From Acidobacteriota bacterium (GTDB taxonomy: Bacteria; Acidobacteriota; Terriglobia; Terriglobales; Acidobacteriaceae): 52,225 nt of DNA. Shown here one piece after another: positions 37,397 through 46,840 of this stretch. Every line of letters begins with the position of its first letter. Positions within the stretch are counted from its first letter, which is position 1. The notes below the pieces were generated by a model, which had not been told where the DNA came from, ran no database searches, and saw nothing but the letters and a program-made list of their open reading frames with translations. Where the stretch lies: contig JAJYFA010000008.1 in the NCBI GenBank assembly GCA_021790995.1, positions 1 through 52,225 of the forward strand, written 5' to 3'. Made by a program: the position numbers and the translations under genes.

Positions 37397-38929
37397 ATGG
37401 CGGTTCATCCAGGGGGCGAGCTGCCGATTGCTGTTGTGGCCTTCGCGTTCGTGCTTGTTCTGTTCGCGGCTGTGCTCGCCCCGGCGCAGCAGGACGCGGT
37501 CCAGCAGCACGCACAACAACAATCGCTCGCGCCTGCTGCGCAGCCGCCGTCCTCGCAACCGCAGCAACCCGGCGCGGGAACGCAAGTGCAAACCGGAACT
37601 TCGAGTGGTCTCACCGTCGATGCGCGCGTCCAGAATCTCCTCGCCGACCACCAATACGCGCGCGTGGCTGCGCAGCTCAATAAGCTTCCGCCGGAGGAAG
37701 CGCAGTTGTATCGTGGCGTGCTGGCGAATCGTTCGAACGATCTCAAGCAGTCGGTTGCGTTCCTGGAGCCGCTCGTCGATCGGGTGACGGCCAGCGGAGA
37801 CACCGCGCACGAAAAGCTGCTGCGTGAGGCGCTGGCAGAGGACTATCTGCGGCTGGGCGACTGGGCGAAGGCCGCCAAAGCGTACAAAGCTCTCGACACG
37901 CGCCTGCACACAAAGCTCACGCCTGACGAGCAGGACCAGATCGAGATGCCGCTCAAGCTGCTGCCGCTCGCCGAGAATGATCCGCCCGAGACCGTCGATC
38001 CATGCGATCCGTTCGAACTCCAGATCACGATTGATCCACTCGGCCTGATCGACGTGCCCGTTTTTGTGGATGCCGATTCGCACAGTTGGATGTTGGATCC
38101 CACGCTGCCCTTCAACCTGATCGCGCGCTCCACGGCAAAAGCGGTGGGTCTCAAGTTGTCTGACGAAGCGGCGACGATTCGCACGCTTACGGGGCGGCCG
38201 ATCAAGGTTCACGTCACCGTGGTTCCGCGCTTCACCATCGGCGGCCGGCTCACCATTCGCAATATGACAGCCTTCGTTTTCGACGATGCCGACTATTCCT
38301 TCCCGCGCTCCGGCTACCAGGTGGAAGGTGTGCTGGGCTACCCGGCGCTCGCGGCCATCGGCAGCCTCACCGTCAATGCCGACGAAACCATCGATGTGCG
38401 CCCGGCCATGCAAATTGCGCCTCCTGCGAAGGACGACCGGCTCACCGGCGGCGCCCCGTTCTATCTCGATGGCGACCAGGTGATTGTTGCGCTCAAGCGT
38501 GTGCGGCAGGCAGGCGAGCAAGCTGCGGATTCTGCCGCACCGCCCGATCCCACCGCGCAGGCTGGCGCAACGGCTGCATCCGCGCTCAGCGACGATCGCA
38601 TGTACGTGATCGACGCCGGCGGGCAGCAGACCTATCTCACCTCGCGCTACTTCGACGAGCACGCCGCTGCGTTCAACAACATGAAGGTGAATCTTTACAC
38701 ACCGCAGGGCGAGTCGTCCGGACCGCAACCCTCCTACGTCGCCGAGACGGTTCCGCTCCGCATCGGGAACGCCACCATCGACCTGCACTACATCCGCGTG
38801 TTGACCGAGCCGCTCGGTTCGAGCGCACTCGACGATGTGTACGGCGTGCTCGGCGCGGACGCCCTCGGCCAGCTCAAGAGCTACACGTTCGACTACCGGA
38901 CGATGCGGTTCAATGCTATGGGGCAGTGA
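37397..38929 (+). CDS. Signal-containing protein with two retropepsin-like (aspartyl protease-fold) lobes
   Basis: Lobe 1 VFVDADSHSWMLDPTLPFNLIARS...GVLGYPALAAIGSLTV; lobe 2 MYVIDAGGQQTYLTSRYF...GVLGADALGQLKSYTFDYRTMRF. Confidence 0.6.
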   Translation: MAVHPGGELPIAVVAFAFVLVLFAAVLAPAQQDAVQQHAQQQSLAPAAQPPSSQPQQPGAGTQVQTGTSSGLTVDARVQNLLADHQYARVAAQLNKLPPEEAQLYRGVLANRSNDLKQSVAFLEPLVDRVTASGDTAHEKLLREALAEDYLRLGDWAKAAKAYKALDTRLHTKLTPDEQDQIEMPLKLLPLAENDPPETVDPCDPFELQITIDPLGLIDVPVFVDADSHSWMLDPTLPFNLIARSTAKAVGLKLSDEAATIRTLTGRPIKVHVTVVPRFTIGGRLTIRNMTAFVFDDADYSFPRSGYQVEGVLGYPALAAIGSLTVNADETIDVRPAMQIAPPAKDDRLTGGAPFYLDGDQVIVALKRVRQAGEQAADSAAPPDPTAQAGATAASALSDDRMYVIDAGGQQTYLTSRYFDEHAAAFNNMKVNLYTPQGESSGPQPSYVAETVPLRIGNATIDLHYIRVLTEPLGSSALDDVYGVLGADALGQLKSYTFDYRTMRFNAMGQ

Positions 38930-39006
38930 GGCAGGGAATAGGGAATAGGGAATAGGGAATGACCGCTCGATGATCTTCTCCCAGCACTCTAATTTCTGTT
39001 TCCTGC
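38925..39006. repeat. Degenerate heptad inverted-repeat element, ATAGGGA variant
   Basis: Left ATAGGGA x3; right reverse complement GCAGGAA ACAGAAA TTAGAGT GCTGGGA. Confidence 0.75.
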
Positions 39007-39282
39007 ACGCTCCAATTTCATCTGCGCGCGCCGGCCAAGGGCCAGCATCGCGATTCCAAAGACAAGCATCGCCAGGCCGCACCAGAGATTCGCGTCGATG
39101 CCCAGGCTCTTCACGTACAAATCGGCGCGGTCGCGGGTGGAGTAGCCGAACGCCGAGAGGATTGTTCCCGTGAGCGTAAAGAACATGCCAACCGTGATGC
39201 GCACATCCACATCGAGAATGGAGCGGATGGTTGGTTTCGCCGCAGATTGAACGGTCAGTTCCCTTTTTGCCTTCTTCGCCAT
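38989..39282 (-). CDS. Small two-TM hypothetical protein
   Basis: 97 aa with hydrophobic segments VGMFFTLTGTILSAFGY and LWCGLAMLVFGIAMLALG. Confidence 0.65.
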   Translation of the reverse strand: MAKKAKRELTVQSAAKPTIRSILDVDVRITVGMFFTLTGTILSAFGYSTRDRADLYVKSLGIDANLWCGLAMLVFGIAMLALGRRAQMKLERAGNRN

Positions 39283-39294
39283 GGTTCGCTCCTC

Positions 39295-41124
39295 TCACAG
39301 AAAGATCAGATTGACCGCAATTGCTGCCAGAAGAATCAGCGCAGCCGCAACCGTTTCTGGCTGCTTCCACCAACTCCCCCTGGACGGCTCCGCCGCGCGC
39401 ATCAGCCCAGCCAGTTTCGTTTCCGGTCTCGGCCTGGTGTAGAAGCTCACAATCGTCGTCACGATCAGGCTCACCGCGAAAGCCAAAGCCGCCGTGCCAA
39501 TCGCGAGCGCCAACTCGTTTGCAGGCCGATCGGCCACTGCGATCCATCCGCCATGGATGCCGCGCCGATCGCCCCGAGGCAGTGCCGTTCCATGATTGAG
39601 CAGCGCGGCCGCCACGCCAGCAAGCAGCCCCGCAAATGCCCCGTGTCCCGTGGCGCGCTTCCAAAAGACGCCCAGGAGCAGCGCGGCAAAGAGAGGCGCA
39701 TTCACCATCGCGAAGACCAGCGCCACCGTGTCGAGCAGGCTGTTCGTATGAATCGCCGCGCACGCCGCGGCAACGGCCAGCGCCATGCCGCCAGGCGCCG
39801 CCCATCGGCCCGCCTTCAGAATCTGTTTGTCGTCCGCATCTTTGTTGAGAAATGCATGGTAGATGTCGCAGGCAAAGACCGTGTTCGCGGCAGCGACGCT
39901 CGCCGCGACGCCGCCCATCAGGCAGGCCAGCAGCGCGGCCAGGCCGATTCCCATCAGGCTTGGAGGCAGAGACGCCAGCACCACGTTCGGCATTGCCATC
40001 GCGTAGTCGAGCACTGCCTTGCCGTTCGCGCGCTTGATGGGTTTACCGTTCGCGTCGGCCTTGGCTGGAACCAGCCCTTGACCCGCCTCAATGGCTGGAG
40101 GAACCACCGTGATCTCGTGGTAGATTGCGCCGTTCTCGTTGTGGATCATGATGGTGGTGTGCGGCGTCGGCAGGCTCAGGGCGAACAATCCCGGCAGAAT
40201 GAGCAACAGGGGAACGAAGATGCGCAAGGCCGCTGCGATCAGCGGCGCGCGGCGCGCGGCGGCAACATTCTTTGCCGCCATCGGCATTTGCAGCAGCCGG
40301 AAATCTGCGCACCATGTGCTGCCGCCGAGCACAACTCCCGCGCCCAGCACGAGCTCCACGGCGCCAATGCCCATAGACAGGCCACCGGCGCGCGCCGGCC
40401 CGCTCCATGCATGGAGAAAGCCAGCCGGAACCACTGCCACCAGCCCAGCCCAACCGCCGGCACGCTTCAATCCCAGCAGAACCACAGGCAACATCGCAGC
40501 CACGACCATGCAAAACTGGAGCACCTGGTTGTACATGGCTGCCGCCAGCCCGCCAAGCAGCACGTAAACAAGCACCAGCACCGCCGGCAATGCGATCGCG
40601 AGCAGCAGATCTCCCCTGGGCGGCAGGTGCAGGCTGTTGCTGACGCTGTCGAAGATACGCAGCGCCACCAGGACGCGCGCCATGGCATAGAGGGCAATGC
40701 CCGCGCTGAACAGCGACATGGCGATGAACAGAACGGCATTGAGCGCGCGCGTCTTCTGGTCGAAGCGAAGCCCAAGGTACTCGGGAATCGATCGCACAGG
40801 CACGCCCGGAGCCGATTCAGCTCCATAAAAAATCGGCATCAGGACCAGCGCCGCAAAGAGCATGGCGGGAATCGAGCCCAGCACGAAGAAGCCCATGCTC
40901 GCCATGCCAAAGCGGGCTCCCGCGGCGCCCATGCCAAGCACTTCAAGCGATCCCATGCTTGCGCTCACGAGCGCCAGCCCGCTCAGCCAGCCCGGCAATT
41001 TTCGCTCGGCCTGCAGGTATGCGCGGCTGCTCGTCATGGTGGGCGCGAGCGAGAGACCCGCCGACAACACAAAAAAGCCGTAGATCAAGAGAAGCAGCCA
41101 GTCGGCGGAGGAAAGTACAGGCAC
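39295..41124 (-). CDS. Sodium:solute symporter family transporter
   Basis: About 13-TM sequence; 'SADWLLLLIYGFFVLSAGLSLAPTMTSSRAYLQAERKLPGWLSGLALVSASMGSLEVLGM'; GTG start proposed. Confidence 0.88.
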   Translation of the reverse strand: MPVLSSADWLLLLIYGFFVLSAGLSLAPTMTSSRAYLQAERKLPGWLSGLALVSASMGSLEVLGMGAAGARFGMASMGFFVLGSIPAMLFAALVLMPIFYGAESAPGVPVRSIPEYLGLRFDQKTRALNAVLFIAMSLFSAGIALYAMARVLVALRIFDSVSNSLHLPPRGDLLLAIALPAVLVLVYVLLGGLAAAMYNQVLQFCMVVAAMLPVVLLGLKRAGGWAGLVAVVPAGFLHAWSGPARAGGLSMGIGAVELVLGAGVVLGGSTWCADFRLLQMPMAAKNVAAARRAPLIAAALRIFVPLLLILPGLFALSLPTPHTTIMIHNENGAIYHEITVVPPAIEAGQGLVPAKADANGKPIKRANGKAVLDYAMAMPNVVLASLPPSLMGIGLAALLACLMGGVAASVAAANTVFACDIYHAFLNKDADDKQILKAGRWAAPGGMALAVAAACAAIHTNSLLDTVALVFAMVNAPLFAALLLGVFWKRATGHGAFAGLLAGVAAALLNHGTALPRGDRRGIHGGWIAVADRPANELALAIGTAALAFAVSLIVTTIVSFYTRPRPETKLAGLMRAAEPSRGSWWKQPETVAAALILLAAIAVNLIFL

Positions 41125-41397
41125 AAAAACTCCTTCTCTCCCGATGTTACCGAACCGGATTGGCGTTGAGCAGGGTCTCTTGCACCGATTTCGCGAAGAA
41201 CGCGAAATGAAGATGGCGCAGGCGGCATCGAGCGCCGCGGAGTAAACGCAAAAATGAGAAATGGCGGAGGGAGAAGTTTCCCTGCCGCCGTACCTCAATT
41301 CATTTTTCCGCTTTTCTGTCGAAGCTGAAAGTCCGCTGCTCCACAGATTCGCACGCAGACACCCCGTTTCGCTGCATCGCCGCCGCCCGCGGCACGA

Positions 41398-42039
41398 TTA
41401 CTGCGGCGTTCCTGATTCCGGAGCAGGCGCAGGAGCCGACTGCGGCGCGCTGGCCGGCGGCTGACCGCCCGGCGCAGGCTGGGGGAATGGTCCACCCGGA
41501 CCATGGAACTTGTTTCCCGGTCCCCATCCGCCGGGATCCCCGGCGTGCCGCTGTTCACGCTCCATCCGTTGCGCGCGTAGCGCCTGCAACTGCTTCCACT
41601 GATCCGGAGTCAACTGCATCCGGATGTCGAGCAAAAAGAGCGAATCGGCTTTTTCCAGATCCGCCCTCGCCGTTACGATCTTGTCAATTTGCGCCTCAAT
41701 CGTCTTCCGGTCGGGCGTATCGGCCTTGATCATCGGTTCTAGCTCGACCTCGGCCTTTTGCAGATTGGCGTGAAGGTCGATCAGCTTCATCCGGTGATCC
41801 TGCAGAATGCCGTCCATCGCCTTGCGCTGAACGTCGGTCAAATTCAACCGTTTCACCATGTTCGGATTGTTCCAGAACTGTCCATGCGCAAACCCGAACG
41901 ACTGTTCGATAGGCGGCCGATGCTGAGCGAATCCGGGTGACATCCCCTGTCCGCCAGGCATTTGCGCGCTGGCCAGGCCTCCCGCCATCAGAACTCCTGC
42001 TACCGCAAAAACCAATAGTGCAGTTTTCATTGCCTTCAT
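41398..42039 (-). CDS. Spy/CpxP-like periplasmic protein
   Basis: Signal peptide; 'LNLTDVQRKAMDGILQDHRMKLIDLHANLQKAEVELEPMI...DIRMQLTPDQWKQLQAL'. Confidence 0.8.
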   Translation of the reverse strand: MKAMKTALLVFAVAGVLMAGGLASAQMPGGQGMSPGFAQHRPPIEQSFGFAHGQFWNNPNMVKRLNLTDVQRKAMDGILQDHRMKLIDLHANLQKAEVELEPMIKADTPDRKTIEAQIDKIVTARADLEKADSLFLLDIRMQLTPDQWKQLQALRAQRMEREQRHAGDPGGWGPGNKFHGPGGPFPQPAPGGQPPASAPQSAPAPAPESGTPQ

Positions 42040-42108
42040 CGCCTTCTCCTTTCCCTCGCCAGGCAAGGGACTCCCTTTGTCGCCTTCGCGTTCAAAGGCT
42101 TCGCCATC

Positions 42109-42594
42109 TTACTGAGCTTCGTTGTCATCCATTAATTGCGCCAGCGGTTCCATGGCTTCGGGGACCGTGCGCGAGAGGGCTCTGTCCACAGATGCCAGCA
42201 GATCCTTGTCCTGTGCGCTGGCATTGCCTTTCACTGCTTTGGTTTCGGGAACAGACGCGGTTTCTGCTGCTTGCGCGCTGGCCGGCAGCGCAGTCTCCTG
42301 ACCGGAGGCTACCTGCTCGACAGCGGCTTGCTGCGCCGTCTTTTGCGCCGAGAGCTTTGCCATCTGCTGCCCGTGGTAGATCGCGTGGACCCCCACGGCC
42401 AGGCTGCCGGCTGCCAGCAGGCACCCCATCGCCCAGCTTGCCACTCTCCGCCAACTGTGCCGCACGGATGTTTTTGCCACCATCCGGGGCCGGCTCATTG
42501 CCGCATCGCTCCAGGTATCCATGCTGGTCTTGAAGTGTCTCAAGGCCTGCTTGAGCTCCTGGTCTTCTCCCGCCAAATCGTGTTCCCAGTTCAT
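42109..42594 (-). CDS. Anti-sigma-factor-like single-TM protein
   Basis: MNWEHDLAGEDQELKQALRHFKTSMDTWSDAAM...; single TM; start overlaps ECF sigma stop (ATGA). Confidence 0.65.
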   Translation of the reverse strand: MNWEHDLAGEDQELKQALRHFKTSMDTWSDAAMSRPRMVAKTSVRHSWRRVASWAMGCLLAAGSLAVGVHAIYHGQQMAKLSAQKTAQQAAVEQVASGQETALPASAQAAETASVPETKAVKGNASAQDKDLLASVDRALSRTVPEAMEPLAQLMDDNEAQ

Positions 42595-43247
42595 GGTGTC
42601 CCTTTCAACTCTGTGCGTACTCGTCCCAGCGCGCGTGAAAGATGCGCCTTTACCGTGCCCTCGCTGAGTCCGGTCGCCTCTGCAATTTCGTTCAACTCCC
42701 GCTCTTCCACGTAGCGCAGCAGAAAAACTGTCCTCTGCCGCTCGCTCAATTTCTTCACTGCCCGCCAAACCTGCGCCACTTGTTCCCGCGCCAGCATCTG
42801 CTGCTCCGCATTGCGCTCACCGCTCGGCAACCATTCGCTGGCCTCGGCCAAATCGACGGTATTGGTTCGAGTCTGCCGCCAAAACTGGATGCGGCGGCTT
42901 CGCCAGTAGTCCTTTTGCAGGTTGATGGCGATCCGCATCAGCCAAGTCATTGCGCTCGACTCGCCCCGGAATTCTTTCCAGTTCCGGTGCGCCTTCAGAA
43001 AACACTCCTGCGTCAGCGTCTCCGCCAGATCCACATCGCGCAGCGACGCAAGCAGAAATCGGTAGATCTTGGGCCGATGGCTTGCGACGATCTGGGCAAA
43101 CTCTTCGGATGCGATCTCTTCCGCCGCTTCCGCCGTCATCGGGCTCACTGCTGTGCCGGCAGCCATCATCTTGGTAGACGCCTTCGTGCGCCGCAAGTTT
43201 ACATGCCTCCCCATCGTTTGCGCGGATTCAAGGCTCAGTATAGGCAA
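42591..43247 (-). CDS. RNA polymerase ECF sigma factor
   Basis: Region 2 'YRFLLASLRDVDLAETLTQECFLKAHRNWKEF', region 4 'LSERQRTVFLLRYVEERELNEIAEATGLSEGTVKAHLSRALGRVR'. Confidence 0.93.
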   Translation of the reverse strand: MPILSLESAQTMGRHVNLRRTKASTKMMAAGTAVSPMTAEAAEEIASEEFAQIVASHRPKIYRFLLASLRDVDLAETLTQECFLKAHRNWKEFRGESSAMTWLMRIAINLQKDYWRSRRIQFWRQTRTNTVDLAEASEWLPSGERNAEQQMLAREQVAQVWRAVKKLSERQRTVFLLRYVEERELNEIAEATGLSEGTVKAHLSRALGRVRTELKGTP

Positions 43248-43388
43248 GAATCATATTGCCAGTCGCCAGAAAAATGCTCCGGTTGCGGGACTGGATGGCC
43301 GCTTTTCGCCTCTCCGGCAAGCCTAGTGATGACAACTGTATAATTTGGGGCGGCAAGTAATGCACTCAGAAAAGAAAGGGAAACCGAT

Positions 43389-44708
43389 ATGATCTCGCGC
43401 CGGCAATTCGTAAACGGTCTCGCCGCAGGTGTAGCAGGCTCGGCCATTTCTTCCACCGCTAAAAGCTATGCACAGATTCTGGGTGCGAACGACCGCCTGA
43501 ACTTCGCGATTAACGGATTGCACGGCCGGGGCTATGCGCACTTGTCGTCGCTCAAAGCCAACAGCAAGACAGCCCGTGTTGCCTATGTCTGCGATGTCGA
43601 TTCCGGCATTATGGCCAAGTTTGCGGCAAGAGCAGAGCAAGTGCTCGGTTATGCTCCAAAAGCTGAGGGCGACTTCCGGCGCATGCTGGAGTCGAAGGAT
43701 GTCGACGCGATCACGGTTGCCGTTCCCGACCACTGGCATACGCCGATGGCTGTGCTTGGCCTCAAGGCGGACAAGCACGTGTACGTCGAGAAACCCTCCA
43801 GCCAGAATCCCCGCGAAGGCGAGCTGCTGATCGCCGCGCAAAAGAAGTACGGCAAGATGGTCCAGGTCGGCGATCAGCAGCGATCCTCCGACTACACCAT
43901 CGAGCTCTTCGACAAGATCCACAACGGCTACATCGGCGAGACCTACATGGCGCGGGCCTGGTACGTGAACACACGCGGGGCCACATACTACGGCAAGCCC
44001 GGTCCGGCGCCCGCCACGCTCAACTGGGACCTGTGGCAGGGCCCGGCGCCGCGCAGCGAGTACAGAGCCAACATCCATCCTTATAACTGGCACTGGCTGC
44101 GTATCTACGGGACTGGCGAAGCCCTGAACAACGGAACCCACGAAGTGGATGTCTGCCGCTGGGCGCTCCAGGGAGGATTTCCCAAAGCCATCACCTCCAC
44201 AGGTGGTAACTACCAGTTCAAGGACGACTGGCAGTTCTACGACACGCTGATCACGAACTTCGAATACGAAGGTAAAATGATCTCGTGGGAGGGCCGGAGC
44301 CGCCAGGGTATCCGGGAGTTCGGCCGCGATCGCGGCTCGCTGATTATGGGAACCAAGGGTTCGGTCGTAATCGACCGCGGCGGCTACGATGTTTACGACT
44401 GGAAGGGCAAGCAGATCGATCAGTACCGCACCGGCCACCAGACCGAAACCACAGATGTCATCGGCGCCGATACGATGACCGACGCCCACTTCGCCAACTT
44501 TATCGGCGCCATCAAGGGCCAGGACAAACTGCACTCGCCCATTCCGGTCGCCAATGTCAGCGTCACTATGCTTCTGCTGTCGAACATCGCCTGGTTCGTC
44601 AACCGCAGGTTGAGTATCGACACGGAGACGGGGCACATCATGGACGACCCCGAAGCCATGAAGTACTGGGGCCGGACCTACGCGCCGGGCTGGGAAGTGA
44701 CGGTGTAG
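43389..44708 (+). CDS. Gfo/Idh/MocA family oxidoreductase, Tat-signal-like
   Basis: MISRRQFVNGLAAGVAGSAIS; VAYVCDVDSG; VPDHWHTPMAVLGLKADKHVYVEKP. Confidence 0.9.
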   Translation: MISRRQFVNGLAAGVAGSAISSTAKSYAQILGANDRLNFAINGLHGRGYAHLSSLKANSKTARVAYVCDVDSGIMAKFAARAEQVLGYAPKAEGDFRRMLESKDVDAITVAVPDHWHTPMAVLGLKADKHVYVEKPSSQNPREGELLIAAQKKYGKMVQVGDQQRSSDYTIELFDKIHNGYIGETYMARAWYVNTRGATYYGKPGPAPATLNWDLWQGPAPRSEYRANIHPYNWHWLRIYGTGEALNNGTHEVDVCRWALQGGFPKAITSTGGNYQFKDDWQFYDTLITNFEYEGKMISWEGRSRQGIREFGRDRGSLIMGTKGSVVIDRGGYDVYDWKGKQIDQYRTGHQTETTDVIGADTMTDAHFANFIGAIKGQDKLHSPIPVANVSVTMLLLSNIAWFVNRRLSIDTETGHIMDDPEAMKYWGRTYAPGWEVTV

Positions 44709-44767
44709 AAAGCAGGCGACAGGGTCGGACTGCAGAATCCAGAGACTGTTATCTTTGAGAGGTGCAA

Positions 44768-45658
44768 ATGACTTCTACATCTGGAATTCTGCCTGCCGCC
44801 CAGGCCGGAACCATCGTTCTGGGCGGCGACCTGACCGTGAACCGCATGGGCTTCGGCGCCATGCGCATCACCGGCCCCGGCATCTGGGGCCCTCCTGCGG
44901 ATGTTCCCGGCGCCATCGCGACGCTGCGCCGCGCCGTGGAACTGGGCGTCAACTTCATCGACTCAGCCGACTCCTATGGCCCCGATGTCTCCGAGGAACT
45001 CATTGCCCAGGCTCTCTGGCCCTATCCTGCAGGGCTTGTCATTGCTACCAAGGTTGGCTGGACGCGTCATGGCCCCGGTGTCTGGCAGCACAACGCAGCG
45101 CCGGCGCACATTGAGCAGGCCATCAGCGGCAGCCTGAAGCGTCTGCGCCTCGAGCGCATCGACGTTTATCAGCTCCACATTCCAGATCCGGCCGTTTCCT
45201 TTGACGCCTCCATGGAAGCTCTCGCCCGGCTCCAGGAGCAGGGCAAGATCCGCCACGTCGCGCTTTCCAACGTCACTCTCGAACACATCCGGCGCGCTGA
45301 AAAAATCGTTCCCATCGTGAGCGTGCAGAACCGCTATAGCTTCTCCGATCGCGAGTGGGACTTCGTCGTCGACTACTGTACCTCGAAGGGAATCGCCTTC
45401 ATGCCATGGGGGCCGATCGCGCAGGCGCGCAAAGCCAATGAGGTCGTGGAAAAGATCGCCGCCGCGCGCGGCGTTTCGACGGCCGTGGTCTCGCTGGGCT
45501 GGCTGTTGCGCCGTTCGCCTGTGATCTTGCCTATTCCGGGCACCAGCAACGTCAGGCATCTCGAAGAAAACCTGAGCGCCGCGGCTTTCCGGCTCAGCGA
45601 CGGCGAATTCGCCGAGATGAATGCCGTGGCCCCAAAGCCTTACTGGTTGCGCGGGTGA
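44768..45658 (+). CDS. Aldo/keto reductase
   Basis: MGFGAMRITGPGIWGPP, GVNFIDSADSYG, LERIDVYQLHIPDP, IPGTSNVRHLEENLSAA. Confidence 0.92.
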   Translation: MTSTSGILPAAQAGTIVLGGDLTVNRMGFGAMRITGPGIWGPPADVPGAIATLRRAVELGVNFIDSADSYGPDVSEELIAQALWPYPAGLVIATKVGWTRHGPGVWQHNAAPAHIEQAISGSLKRLRLERIDVYQLHIPDPAVSFDASMEALARLQEQGKIRHVALSNVTLEHIRRAEKIVPIVSVQNRYSFSDREWDFVVDYCTSKGIAFMPWGPIAQARKANEVVEKIAAARGVSTAVVSLGWLLRRSPVILPIPGTSNVRHLEENLSAAAFRLSDGEFAEMNAVAPKPYWLRG

Positions 45659-45752
45659 GCGGCGGCGGGATGGCGTGAAACAAGCAGTGAGCCTAGGGCT
45701 GCGCTGTTACACTGTCCCGTTCCACTCCTTTTGTGGATCGAGAAGGAAACCG

Positions 45753-46457
45753 ATGCTACTCGAAGCTCTTCGCAACGAAGTTCTCCGCGCCAACCAGGAG
45801 ATCGCTCGCCGCGGTCTCGCGCCCCACACCTTCGGCAACGCCAGCGGTGTCGACCGCTCCGGCGCAAAGCCCCTCGTCGTTATCAAGCCGAGCGGCGTCG
45901 ACTACGCCACCATGAAGCCCGCCGACCTGGTCGTCACCGATCTCGACGGCAATATCGTCGAGGGTTCGCTGCGCCCGTCGAGCGATCTCGACACGCACAC
46001 GTTCCTCTACCGCGAATTTCCCCAGATCGGCGGCATTGTTCACACCCACTCGGAGTTCGCCACGTCGTGGGCGCAGGCCGGGCGCGCCATTCCCTGTCTC
46101 GGTACGACTCACGCCGACTATTTTTATGGCCCGGTTCCGGTCACTGCGCCGCTCTCTGCGGAAGAGGTCGCCGAGGCGTATGTGCGCAACACAGGCGCGG
46201 TCATTACACGGCTCTTCAAGCAGCAGAATCTGGATCCTGCCGCTGTACCCGGCGTGCTGGTGGCCGGCCACGCTCCGTTTGCCTGGGGCAAGACTGCGGC
46301 CGATGCTGTCGAACACGCCGATGTCCTCGAGTACATTGCACGGCTGGCCTTCCGCAGCACGCTGCTCGGGGCGCCCGAAGCCGGCATTCCGCACTACGTG
46401 AAGGAGCACCACTACACACGCAAACACGGTCCCGGAGCGACCTACGGTCAGCGGTGA
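45753..46457 (+). CDS. araD: L-ribulose-5-phosphate 4-epimerase (class II aldolase)
   Basis: LAPHTFGNASGVDR, VIKPSGVDY, GGIVHTHSEFATSWAQAG, GTTHADYFYGPVP. Confidence 0.9.
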   Translation: MLLEALRNEVLRANQEIARRGLAPHTFGNASGVDRSGAKPLVVIKPSGVDYATMKPADLVVTDLDGNIVEGSLRPSSDLDTHTFLYREFPQIGGIVHTHSEFATSWAQAGRAIPCLGTTHADYFYGPVPVTAPLSAEEVAEAYVRNTGAVITRLFKQQNLDPAAVPGVLVAGHAPFAWGKTAADAVEHADVLEYIARLAFRSTLLGAPEAGIPHYVKEHHYTRKHGPGATYGQR

Positions 46458-46840
46458 GCAGGTCTCGCAATCTGCCGCCGCTTGCGGCCCATGCGCTCAA
46501 AAAGACAGCGAAAGCAGAAGCCGGAAACCGGGTCATAGGCAGCGGCTCCGAGCTGATCTGGCGCGCTTTTCGAAGTTGCCCCGTCATCAAAGGCACGATA
46601 AACTATGCAAGATGAGCAGTCTACAATTTTCCATACATGCCTTCTATTCTTTGGAGGCTGTTGCGCTGTTCCTCATCAGGCTCAAGTGACGTATCGCACA
46701 GCCGAGTGACATTTCGCGGAACTCCAAGTCCATATCTTGCGTAGTATCAAGTGATTGGCCTTCCGCCGCCGGGCGAGGGACAACCATCTTCCGCGTGGCA
46801 ACTCACGTGCTAGCATTCACCTTGTAGGACACCTCCCTCT

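Noticed and set aside
36830-39805. 991-aa minus-strand ORF
   Set aside because: Antisense to the STK N-terminus, the retropepsin-like gene and part of the SSS region; Arg/His/Gly-rich composition typical of shadow ORFs in GC-rich DNA.
39247-41169. 640-aa plus-strand ORF
   Set aside because: Antisense shadow of the SSS transporter, His/Gln/Arg-rich.
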